This document shows positions 7,844 through 15,693 of a stretch of DNA of 64,000 nucleotides, in pieces. Source of the stretch: Rikenellaceae bacterium (lineage in GTDB: Bacteria > Bacteroidota > Bacteroidia > Bacteroidales > Rikenellaceae); NCBI GenBank assembly GCA_015059845.1, contig SUZR01000003.1:62001-126000 (forward strand), in the 5' to 3' direction. The stretch's first letter is position 1; each line of letters starts with the position of its first letter. Both the position numbers and the translations under genes were made by a program. The notes beneath the pieces were generated by a model. The model was not told the origin of the DNA. It did not search any database and saw nothing but the letters and a program-made list of their open reading frames with translations.

Positions 7844-8989
7844 TTATTTCTTATACAGACTCCAGTCGATATCCAGTTTGTGGCCACAGTGGTTACAGAA
7901 GATATCATATTTACACACTGGAGTTCGCTTGCCTAATGACAAACAGTGTGGGCACAAAAACTCATTGCGAACGCGAGATATTAATACCTGATACAACTCT
8001 GTTTCCTCTCGTTTGATTAAATCATATCCTAATTTCTTCACCAATTTTAATGTATTCATCGCCATATCGCGGTCAAACTGCTTCTCGCTGTCGGGCAACT
8101 GCGAATAGGCAACCATACAGGGTGTCTCTTTCTTTGCATCATCGCGCTGCGGGCCATAGGTCCAACCCTGTGCCTGGCGCTCAACAGCCCACACGTCGTG
8201 TGCATTCTCAGCTATCGCCTCTCGCAACTCGTTCAAATCCTCTGTCAATTCTACATCCGACAAATCAATCGGTTTGGGGTTATAAGTCTTCATATCTTTT
8301 AGGTTTATAGTTACTAAATAATTTTTCGAATCACACCACGCATCTTCAAACTGCGCTATTGGGTAAGTGTCTGATTCGGCTGATGAATTAGGGTCATATA
8401 TTGTTATAGTTTTCCTTACAATATCGAGCGATAATACCACAACCGTATGGTCAGGAATCTGGCCTATCAGAATATCCTCTCTTATCTCCTCTACTCGACT
8501 GCCCGACAACTCTCCACCATCTACGGCAACAATCACCCTATCGTTTGCATCGAGAGCTTTGGCAATATCCGCTACCGAGGCCTTATATTGTCGGGTTACA
8601 ATTAATCCAAGATTTTCCAGATGCCTACCAACATTATGCAGAGCTGTGCCACTCTTCTTTTGCCAACCATTACGAACAGCAGAATCAAGTAATTGCTGTT
8701 CATCAAAATCTATATTCAGGCTCCTAAGAATATATTTTTCGCACTCCAAGCTACAATAACTCTCCTCTCCACAAGAGGCCGCCATTGCAGTCATTGGAAT
8801 AAAATCACACTCTTGCGACATAAGCCCCAACTCTGCATCTACTGATTGAGAAATATGCAATAATTCCCTCAACTCTGCATCCTCAGTAAGAGCGCTAAGT
8901 ATTTCATTGCTCTCCTGCGCAGTAGCATTTCCATCAAGAAATGCTGCCAGCACCTCTGCCGATATGTTATTTACAGATTTATTTTTCAT
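7844..8989 (-). CDS. Anti-sigma-like / C39-like peptidase / RyR / zinc-ribbon protein
   Basis: A 381-residue protein with four parts. Residues 8-55 (EVLAAFLDGNATAQESNEIL) look like the short helical N terminus of anti-sigma proteins. Residues 60-225 resemble a C39 papain-like peptidase: Cys79 with Cys83 four residues later matches the CGPAC-type active site, and His181 (PDHTVVVLSL) and Asp199 (IYDPNS) are placed as the other catalytic residues. Residues 237-327 are an RyR domain (NAHDVWAVERQAQGWTYG). The last 40 residues are a zinc ribbon (CPHC, CNHC). I chose the ATG at 8989; it overlaps the sigma-factor stop by 11 bases, strong evidence of coupled translation. It could be the regulator of that sigma factor. 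Confidence 0.75.
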   Translation of the reverse strand: MKNKSVNNISAEVLAAFLDGNATAQESNEILSALTEDAELRELLHISQSVDAELGLMSQECDFIPMTAMAASCGEESYCSLECEKYILRSLNIDFDEQQLLDSAVRNGWQKKSGTALHNVGRHLENLGLIVTRQYKASVADIAKALDANDRVIVAVDGGELSGSRVEEIREDILIGQIPDHTVVVLSLDIVRKTITIYDPNSSAESDTYPIAQFEDAWCDSKNYLVTINLKDMKTYNPKPIDLSDVELTEDLNELREAIAENAHDVWAVERQAQGWTYGPQRDDAKKETPCMVAYSQLPDSEKQFDRDMAMNTLKLVKKLGYDLIKREETELYQVLISRVRNEFLCPHCLSLGKRTPVCKYDIFCNHCGHKLDIDWSLYKK

Positions 8990-9539
8990 ATTTCTCAACT
9001 TCGTTAAGCGCCACTTCGGTTAAAGCTGCTATGGCACGTTTTTTTATGTTATACAAATTATCAACATTGGTTTCCAACTCCTTAGCCACAACTCTTGGTT
9101 CCTCTTCATCTAGAACCAATCGCCTAATAACATATGCATATCGTCTATTGGACAGCAGACCAAGAAGATATGCCAAATCTATTTTTGCTGTTATTTTCTC
9201 CTCGCAATCAATCGCCTTACGCTGCACAGCGCTATCTAAAAGAGTATCTTTAGATTCCATATCTATCAAGCTATTGCGCTTTGCAATAAAGTAACGTATT
9301 GCAACAACTTTCAGCCACTGATATACAGAACTGCGACCCTGAAATTGTTTTAACCGATGTGCGTCATTTTCCATAAGGTAGAGGTAGAATTCGTTAACAA
9401 ATTCATCATAATCAACCTTATAGGAAAACACATATCGAATAATGCTCAAAAAGAGCGGGCGGCAGTTCCCGAAAAAGAACTGCTGCGTCACTCGCTCATC
9501 CCGAGCAATCAATGCTTCAATTATTTGTTGGTCAGTCAT
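8979..9539 (-). CDS. Sigma-70-family (ECF-like) sigma factor
   Basis: A 186-residue sigma factor. Region 2 is visible at about 20-85 (VDYDEFVNEFYLYLMEN, then FQGRSSVYQWLKVVAIRYF), and a helix-turn-helix region 4 at about 125-175, ending EPRVVAKELETNVDNLYNIK and KRAIAAL. The start is set at the ATG at 9539, which overlaps the channel gene stop by 8 bases; an upstream in-frame ATG would extend deep into that gene. Region 4 is less typical than in usual ECF factors. Its gene is wedged between the channel and the peptidase/RyR gene, so it likely reports their state to RNA polymerase. Target promoters cannot be told from this window. Confidence 0.8.
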   Translation of the reverse strand: MTDQQIIEALIARDERVTQQFFFGNCRPLFLSIIRYVFSYKVDYDEFVNEFYLYLMENDAHRLKQFQGRSSVYQWLKVVAIRYFIAKRNSLIDMESKDTLLDSAVQRKAIDCEEKITAKIDLAYLLGLLSNRRYAYVIRRLVLDEEEPRVVAKELETNVDNLYNIKKRAIAALTEVALNEVEKYEK

Positions 9540-12225
9540 TCTTCCAGTCTTTACATCTAAGCAATGCAACTTTAGTCAAATATATATCAAGATTTATTAC
9601 CATATAATCTATTTCTGAGAGTCTTTCATTTGAACATATATCCAAATGTCCATACTTTTCCTTCTTATATTTATCTTTATAATACATTGAATCCGTTATG
9701 CGTAATATCTTGGCTTTATCTTGCTCTTCTTTTTTCAAAGGGCGATACCGCAACAATAACTGCTCAACTACCCAACGATTATGCTCCACCTTTCCTAATA
9801 GTTCTAATACATCATTTCTATTTACTATGTCCTGTACATTATCAGTTGATGTTTCGCCTATACAACGCAATTTTGACCATATAGTATATATATTGTAGAA
9901 ATTAGACCACATTTTAGCTGATACTGGTTTACTATGATGATTATGCTCGTTATCACTATGTGTTACGGTACCAAATTTTTCTTTTATGTCCATAATAAGA
10001 CATTTTTCTTCCTCTCTAATATCTATAGAATAGTCTTTAACCATTCCATTGAACCTACGATAAAGATTAGCAAGCCAATCTTCACATATTTGCTTTATAT
10101 CTTCTTGAGACTGTACATTTTTTATATACTGTTTACCTGAAAGGCGTTCATAATCATCATCAATTAAGCAACCTTGTATATAGCGATTAATAGTCAATTC
10201 CCAAAAATATTGATCATGTGCTTTACCTATATAATCAACTATTCTTTCCGCATTACTCTGTAGCGATAAGTCATAACAATCCCGAGTCATACCAAAAGCT
10301 TTAAGCTTATTACAATACTTATTACTATTTATTTGTCTCAACAATGTTTGATTCAAACTTTGATATACCAATATCTGCAATGTATTTTCACTCTCATATA
10401 TACTACTAGACAAATAAGATGCAGCAGCTATCGCACGATTATTTTCTGGCAAACACACTGCTATTGTTAATTTTGCATCATTATTCTGAGCTGCATCATC
10501 AAGATATTTTTGAACATTAGGATGCTCAATAGATCCGTTTACAAACTCCCATTCAATATCAACAAAATTATCTCCTAAGTAATTTCCTTTATATTTAGAA
10601 TTTTTATCATTCAATGGATCTACCCAAGGATATATCAATGTATTATTATATATATCATTCGTATCTATATCAACTTCCCTGAAACGAGCAACGGAAAACA
10701 TTTCCTTAAATCTACCCATAAAGAAATACTTCTCCTTTTCCATTGCAGGATCAATAAATGTTATGCGAGTTCGTTTTTTATTTGTTTCAAAATTTGGATA
10801 ATGTGATAGGTGCGCTGCTTCTATAGCCATTGCAACGCCCATTCGAGACATTCCGACTATTACAAGATGTACGAATTTTGTAGAATCTTTACCTATTCCG
10901 TCAATATCTTCAAGTGGCAAATATGTATATTGAGATCTATCTGCCACTAATTTTGGACATACCAACACCTTCTTAGCCCACATTTCATGCTTATTGAATG
11001 GATAAAACTTTATTTTATCTATATTATTGATATCCGTAATTTGCAAAATATTAAAAGTAGTCTGATATTCAAACATTACTCGACAAATTAGTTTGTCATT
11101 TATTTTATTGAATCTTTCAATATCATGAATATTAATACAAATCAACTTTAAGCACTCCATATTCATCGTATCGTGGTACGATTCGATGTCATCGGTGCGC
11201 GTATCCTCGCCCAATATATATACCTCCTTTGCAGACTCTAGAATCAAATCCTCAATATCGTCTGCAGATGTACGGTTACCGTAATAGATAATCACTCGCC
11301 ACTGTCTATCCGCGGGCAACTCGGAAAACAGTTCACGTCTAAAGCTCTCTACATCACGAGAGGTTTGAATCAGAATATACGGTTTTGATGTAAATATCCC
11401 CTTTAGCCAATTAATAAGACTCTGAATTAAAGAAGCACTCTTTTCTTCACTCTGGCCGTCATTTTCACTTGACGAGCTCTTCGCAATTGCACTATCATTG
11501 CTAACACTTGTCTGCTCACAATGGTCAAATAATTGACACACTATACTTGCAACCATATCGTTTCCTCCAATGATTACATAGTGCTGATTACGTCGCAGGA
11601 ATCCTGGATATTTAACTTTACCATTCAACCATCTCTCCTTGCGGTTATCAAACCAACCTATAAGAGATGACACCAGCAGTCCATTTAACAACAAAATACC
11701 CAATATAGATACAATGGCAGCAAATGCACGTCCTGATTTTGTTGTTGTCATATGTTGGTTTCCCGGATCAACGAAGTGATAATAAGTGCTCCAGAACATA
11801 TTAGGGCTCTCTTGTTCTCGTTTAATACTGCACGGTAGCTCCTTATCATTGCATTCATACAATCCCTGCTCATATGCCAACTCTTTCGGACTACTTATAA
11901 ATATTTGTGAGATGGCAGTTAGCAAGAATGGCATTAACAGAACAATACATACAACCTTACGCAAGAAATGTCCGTGAATCAGAAACCAATCTAATCGAGG
12001 TTTTTGTGACCAAAGGCATATTACGCGTAAAACATATATAAAACCTATTACACCTAAAGTAATGCAAATTGTATTATTCACACACGGCGTCAACGGCAAT
12101 ATCAAATTGCACAATAAAGCCCATAAGGCCAATATTATTATAACGCAGTCAGTGCATTTTTTTACTCTCGCAATCATTCTCAACTTTATGTTACCCTGAG
12201 TCTGTTTTTCACTGGAATAAGACAT
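9532..12225 (-). CDS. CASTOR/POLLUX-like ion channel with two RCK domains and a divergent RyR domain
   Basis: An 897-residue membrane protein. Hydrophobic segments lie at about 27-45, 53-72, 90-109 and 166-191. A pore-like loop with FVDPGNQ (151-157) precedes the last segment; this resembles the D-x-GN-type filter of CASTOR/POLLUX channels rather than TVGYGD of potassium channels. Two Rossmann/RCK-type nucleotide-binding domains follow, starting at HYVIIGGND (215) and VHLVIVGMSRMG (452). The C terminus (about 810-890) has VEHNRWVVEQLLLRYRPL and ERLSEIDYMV, which fit a divergent RyR domain. I take the ATG at 12225 (MSYSSEKQ); the frame extends 14 codons further without a better start. It leads the operon. 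Ligand-gated ion flux is inferred from the architecture. Confidence 0.75.
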   Translation of the reverse strand: MSYSSEKQTQGNIKLRMIARVKKCTDCVIIILALWALLCNLILPLTPCVNNTICITLGVIGFIYVLRVICLWSQKPRLDWFLIHGHFLRKVVCIVLLMPFLLTAISQIFISSPKELAYEQGLYECNDKELPCSIKREQESPNMFWSTYYHFVDPGNQHMTTTKSGRAFAAIVSILGILLLNGLLVSSLIGWFDNRKERWLNGKVKYPGFLRRNQHYVIIGGNDMVASIVCQLFDHCEQTSVSNDSAIAKSSSSENDGQSEEKSASLIQSLINWLKGIFTSKPYILIQTSRDVESFRRELFSELPADRQWRVIIYYGNRTSADDIEDLILESAKEVYILGEDTRTDDIESYHDTMNMECLKLICINIHDIERFNKINDKLICRVMFEYQTTFNILQITDINNIDKIKFYPFNKHEMWAKKVLVCPKLVADRSQYTYLPLEDIDGIGKDSTKFVHLVIVGMSRMGVAMAIEAAHLSHYPNFETNKKRTRITFIDPAMEKEKYFFMGRFKEMFSVARFREVDIDTNDIYNNTLIYPWVDPLNDKNSKYKGNYLGDNFVDIEWEFVNGSIEHPNVQKYLDDAAQNNDAKLTIAVCLPENNRAIAAASYLSSSIYESENTLQILVYQSLNQTLLRQINSNKYCNKLKAFGMTRDCYDLSLQSNAERIVDYIGKAHDQYFWELTINRYIQGCLIDDDYERLSGKQYIKNVQSQEDIKQICEDWLANLYRRFNGMVKDYSIDIREEEKCLIMDIKEKFGTVTHSDNEHNHHSKPVSAKMWSNFYNIYTIWSKLRCIGETSTDNVQDIVNRNDVLELLGKVEHNRWVVEQLLLRYRPLKKEEQDKAKILRITDSMYYKDKYKKEKYGHLDICSNERLSEIDYMVINLDIYLTKVALLRCKDWKND

Positions 12226-12264
12226 ATCTATATATTTTATTATCGAACAGGTCAATATACTATA

Positions 12265-12272
12265 CAAAGTTA
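12265..12272 (-). promoter_or_regulatory. Promoter -7 box for the channel/sigma operon
   Basis: TAACTTTG on the minus strand fits TAnnTTTG. The start point would be near 12261, giving a leader of about 35 bases. No good TTG is seen 19-21 bases further upstream, so this is a partial match. Confidence 0.5.
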
Positions 12273-12400
12273 TATTTTTTATTCCATTTTAACCACTTTA
12301 TAACAAATAAAATCCATTATGACAGCACGAAAAATTTTATCAATAACATTTTAACATTAGTACCACTTTACATTGCTAAAATTTAATTCATTAGCAGACA

Positions 12401-12431
12401 AAAAAGAGGAGTTCTCTGCGGAACTCCTCTT
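12401..12431 (-). terminator. Terminator after the DUF3784 gene
   Basis: AAGAGGAGTTC and GAACTCCTCTT form an 11-base perfect stem with loop TCTGCG; on the minus strand it is followed by a T run. The region 12273-12400 between it and the channel promoter shows no gene. Confidence 0.85.
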
Positions 12432-12467
12432 AATTAACAATTATTTCTATTCTGATTTTGGCATTCT

Positions 12468-12767
12468 TTACTTCCTCTTTGCCCAGGTGTTGGATAGGAG
12501 GATTGTGATGATTACGACGGGCAGGATGGCGCAGGTGATAAATAGCTCGCTATCTACAAAATAGCTGACAACAAGAACAATTGCTGTGTACAGGCACGTC
12601 AGACCCGCCAGCAGGCGCAAGCGCGGCAGGTTGTACTTCTCTTTTTTCTGTTTGCGGGCTGTGTTGTATCCCGAAATCAGCCAATCGCCACTACCCAAAA
12701 GAATCAGCACGCCACACACCAACAGCAGCACCGCCACAACAATTAGTATCACAAAATCTGTATTCAT
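12468..12767 (-). CDS. DUF3784-type small membrane protein
   Basis: A 99-residue protein with about three membrane segments (6-25, 52-72 and 76-94). The stretch GSGDWLISGYNTARKQKKEKY is typical of DUF3784 proteins, a family of small membrane proteins of unknown function common in Bacteroidetes and Firmicutes. The start is set at the ATG at 12767. It lies 55 bases after the ECF sigma/membrane protein pair and may be read with them. A strong terminator follows. Confidence 0.75.
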   Translation of the reverse strand: MNTDFVILIVVAVLLLVCGVLILLGSGDWLISGYNTARKQKKEKYNLPRLRLLAGLTCLYTAIVLVVSYFVDSELFITCAILPVVIITILLSNTWAKRK

Positions 12768-12822
12768 CACAAAATTGTTTTAATATTTACACTCCTCAAT
12801 TACGCAAACGCGCCCAAACAAA

Positions 12823-13410
12823 CTACTCCTTTTGCTCCATCAAATTCTTAATATTTGCGATTGCCTTATCCGCCTCACGCAGCGTCTTAAAGTGTCGCCA
12901 GAGGCCTATCGCACCGCCTATCGTACCGCCCACAATGCCTGCAAGGAGGAATCCCTCAGGGTTATTTAGCATACGATACGCATCCTTATACAGGAAGTAG
13001 CACCACACTAGCAGCGCAGGCACTGTATAGAAATGCCAATTGCTATATATTTTGCGGAACTTCAGCAGTCGGCTTGCAATCTCCACCAGATTGCCATTTG
13101 CCACATCCACCGAGCGCAAACCCCAATGGGCGTACATCGTCCCCACAGCACACGCAGCAAGGAAGATGGCCGTACCGATAACAAACTCATCGCTGAATCC
13201 AAACCAATGAAACGCCCACGAGCAATAAACCACGGCAAACACCCCGAAGAAGACGTACACCGCACCTGCACGGTTAAGTCTTCCAATATGCTTCTGCGCT
13301 GCCTCTGCGATGGCTCGCTCCGATATAATCTGCTGACGCTGAAGTTTATCCTTTAGCAAAGCTATCTGCTCGCGCAAATCATCAAGTTCTGTATGTTCCC
13401 TGTAATCCAT
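12823..13410 (-). CDS. Membrane protein, probable partner of the ECF sigma factor
   Basis: A 195-residue protein with a short N-terminal helical, coiled-coil-like stretch (residues 8-45, DDLREQIALLKDKLQRQQI) and four membrane segments (about 49-68, 77-97, 126-144 and 153-170). It begins 1 base after the stop of the sigma-factor gene. The arrangement of a cytosolic helical N terminus and membrane anchor directly downstream of an ECF sigma factor suggests an anti-sigma role, but no known anti-sigma domain is recognised. Confidence 0.65.
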   Translation of the reverse strand: MDYREHTELDDLREQIALLKDKLQRQQIISERAIAEAAQKHIGRLNRAGAVYVFFGVFAVVYCSWAFHWFGFSDEFVIGTAIFLAACAVGTMYAHWGLRSVDVANGNLVEIASRLLKFRKIYSNWHFYTVPALLVWCYFLYKDAYRMLNNPEGFLLAGIVGGTIGGAIGLWRHFKTLREADKAIANIKNLMEQKE

Positions 13411-13411
13411 T

Positions 13412-13885
13412 CTATTTCATTGTTTTAAGTTGTTCCTTAATTCTATATAGACGCACCGACACGTTCTTCTCCGAGATACCCACTATGGCTCCAATCTCCT
13501 CGTAGGACATATTCTCCAGCCACAGCAGGATGATAGCCCTATCGAATGGACCCAACCGATTTATACGTTCGTGCAACATCTTAATCTGCTTGGTATCGCA
13601 GTCAGTATCGTTGTAGAGGTCAATATCCATCTCCAGCGGCAGCTTCGAACGACGACGTTTCTTTCTATCGATCGATATGCAGGTGTTCAGGCTTATGCGC
13701 CATATCCACGTCTTTACGCTACTCCTATGCTCAAACTGCGGCAAGCTGCGCCACAGGTTGATGAGTATCTCCTGATATAGGTCCTCCACCTCGGCATTAT
13801 CCTTCGAGAACATATAGCAGACCATATATATGGTATCCTTATGTTCGTGGACCATTGTTGTAAACTCTTTTTCAAGATTCTCCAT
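13412..13885 (-). CDS. ECF sigma factor (RpoE-like)
   Basis: A 157-residue extracytoplasmic-function sigma factor of normal length. Region 2 runs from about 7 to 75 (DLYQEILINLWRSLPQF, then TWIWRISLNTCISIDRKKRR), and region 4 from about 105 to 155 (YEEIGAIVGISEKNVSVRL). The ATG at 13885 follows a TACATTTG -7 box on the minus strand. The next gene encodes a membrane protein and starts 1 base later. This is a more typical ECF factor than the one at 8979-9539, and the two are not closely similar. Confidence 0.9.
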   Translation of the reverse strand: MENLEKEFTTMVHEHKDTIYMVCYMFSKDNAEVEDLYQEILINLWRSLPQFEHRSSVKTWIWRISLNTCISIDRKKRRRSKLPLEMDIDLYNDTDCDTKQIKMLHERINRLGPFDRAIILLWLENMSYEEIGAIVGISEKNVSVRLYRIKEQLKTMK

Positions 13886-13923
13886 TCACCTAACTTGTTT
13901 CTTTACTATATTAGTCGCAAAAC

Positions 13924-13931
13924 CAAATGTA
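13924..13931 (-). promoter_or_regulatory. Promoter -7 box of the ECF sigma gene
   Basis: TACATTTG on the minus strand (TAnnTTTG), with a leader of about 35 bases. It lies back to back with the plus-strand box at 13959. Confidence 0.55.
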
Positions 13932-13958
13932 AAACTACAAAATTATCTCTAAAAAAAC

Positions 13959-13966
13959 TATCTTTG
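13959..13966 (+). promoter_or_regulatory. Promoter -7 box directly before the pseudouridine synthase ATG
   Basis: TATCTTTG ends 4 bases before the ATG at 13971, so transcription would start at or next to the start codon (leaderless mRNA). No clear TTG is seen at the -33 position. Confidence 0.6.
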
Positions 13967-13970
13967 TGCT

Positions 13971-15593
13971 ATGTTACACCGCTTTGCCGCAGATATATCC
14001 TCGATTTGTCCCCCGCGACAATTCACGTGGCCCTTCCATTACGAGCCACACGCCCTCTCGCGCCTTGCCGCCGCAGAGGTTGAGGCATATCTTCGCTCGC
14101 GTGAGGATTGGGCTGCGGAGGTGGCCTTAGGCAAGATGTTCGGCGTTCTGGTTGTGCGCGATGCGGATGGTGAACTGGGATTCTTGGCAGCCTTTTCGGG
14201 GAATCTGGCAGGTACAAATCAGCACGAATATTTTGTGCCGCCCGTATATGATATGCTACGCCCCGACGATTTTTTCCGACAGGAGGAGGCGGAGATTTCG
14301 GCCATCAACAGAGATATAGAGGAGCTTACGCATAGCGAAAAATATACCAATGCAAAACAGGAGGTAGAGTATATTAAACAAAAGGCTACCAGTGAGTTAT
14401 CAGCTTTCAAATCAACTCTTGCTGAACGTAAGGCTGCACGTGCTTCGCGCCGTCAGCAGGACGAAGATGCGGCCACGCTGATTCTCGAGAGCCAGCGCGA
14501 TAATGCCGACCTGCAACGCCTGAAAAAGAGTCTTAACGAGCAGGTGAAACGCTCCGAGCAACGTTTTGCGGAGCTGCAAGCAGAGATTTCTGCCCTTAAG
14601 CAGGAGCGTCAGCAACGCTCTGCCGCGCTTCAGATGCGACTCTTTTCGCAGTTTCGTATGCTCAATGCACGTGGCGAGGTGAAGGATTTATGCGAGTTGT
14701 TTGCTCCCACCACGCAGCGTATTCCACCCGCAGGTGCGGGCGAGTGCGCAGCTCCAAAATTACTTCAATATGCATACCTTAACTCACTAACGCCCATCGC
14801 TATGGCTGAGTTCTGGCAGGGTACATCACCGCGTGGCGAGGTGCGCCACCACGGTACGTTCTATCCCTCGTGCAACGGAAAGTGCAAGCCTATACTTATG
14901 TTTATGATGCAGGGGCTGGACGTAGAGCCTAACCCTCTGACGGCCATTGCTCCGCCCGAGCCTACGATTCTTTGGGAGGATGAGTGGCTGGTAGCTATTG
15001 ACAAGCCGTGCGGAATGCTCTCCGTAGAGGGTAAGTCGGGCGTAAGGAGCGTAGAGCGGTGGGCACACGAACACTACCCCAACGCTACGGGGCCGATGAT
15101 TATCCACCGTCTGGACCAATCCACCTCGGGTATTCTTCTGCTTGCGAAGGATAAGAATACGCACCAGGCACTGCAACAGCAGTTTATCACACGTCAGGTC
15201 GAAAAACGTTATACGGCGTTGCTCGAGGGTGTTATCGACCGCCCCACGGGTTGTATTGACCTTGCGATGAAACTCGACTATGAGAATCGTCCGCGCCAGA
15301 TGGTAGCCACCAATGGCAAGCGAGCCATAACGGAGTATAAGGTGCTTGCCGTTGAGGAGTCACGCACGCGCATACTCTTTCGTCCCATCACCGGCCGCAC
15401 ACACCAGCTGCGTCTGCACTCGGCTCACGCACAGGGACTTAACGCTCCAATTGTTGGAGATGACATCTACGGCCACGAGTGCCACGCCGACCTATGCGAC
15501 GGCCATCGCTTGTGCCTGCACGCCTCGATGTTAGAGTTCACACATCCCCACACTGCCCAGCGCATAAAAATCGAAAGCAAGGCAGATTTTTAG
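13971..15593 (+). CDS. RluA-family pseudouridine synthase with long N-terminal extension
   Basis: A 540-residue protein. The C-terminal 220 residues are an RluA-type pseudouridine synthase: ILWEDEWLVAIDKPCGMLSV, then HRLDQSTSG with catalytic Asp382, then ITGRTHQLRLH. These enzymes isomerise uridine in rRNA or tRNA. Before this comes an extension of about 320 residues with a conserved-looking N terminus (LHRFAADISSICPP), an alpha/beta part and a coiled coil at about 105-225. Similar long forms are known in Bacteroidales; the extension is not found in E. coli RluA. The target RNA is unknown. The start is supported by the family-like N terminus even though it leaves almost no 5' leader. Confidence 0.88.
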   Translation: MLHRFAADISSICPPRQFTWPFHYEPHALSRLAAAEVEAYLRSREDWAAEVALGKMFGVLVVRDADGELGFLAAFSGNLAGTNQHEYFVPPVYDMLRPDDFFRQEEAEISAINRDIEELTHSEKYTNAKQEVEYIKQKATSELSAFKSTLAERKAARASRRQQDEDAATLILESQRDNADLQRLKKSLNEQVKRSEQRFAELQAEISALKQERQQRSAALQMRLFSQFRMLNARGEVKDLCELFAPTTQRIPPAGAGECAAPKLLQYAYLNSLTPIAMAEFWQGTSPRGEVRHHGTFYPSCNGKCKPILMFMMQGLDVEPNPLTAIAPPEPTILWEDEWLVAIDKPCGMLSVEGKSGVRSVERWAHEHYPNATGPMIIHRLDQSTSGILLLAKDKNTHQALQQQFITRQVEKRYTALLEGVIDRPTGCIDLAMKLDYENRPRQMVATNGKRAITEYKVLAVEESRTRILFRPITGRTHQLRLHSAHAQGLNAPIVGDDIYGHECHADLCDGHRLCLHASMLEFTHPHTAQRIKIESKADF

Positions 15594-15631
15594 CGAACTA
15601 AGAGATTTAGGAAGAAAACTAACTATATTAG

Positions 15632-15662
15632 TTGTTTAGTTGAAAAATTAGTATTACCTTTG
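15632..15662 (+). promoter_or_regulatory. Promoter of the TlpA-like lipoprotein gene
   Basis: TTG at 15632-15634, a 20-base spacer and TACCTTTG at 15655-15662; the leader to the ATG is about 28 bases. Confidence 0.65.
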
Positions 15663-15693
15663 TTGTAGGAAAAACTACTAACAAAAAAATACT

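Noticed and set aside
2591..12225. Prophage or integrative element
   Set aside because: No integrase, transposase, attachment repeats or tRNA at its edges; gene content is regulatory and membrane-bound.
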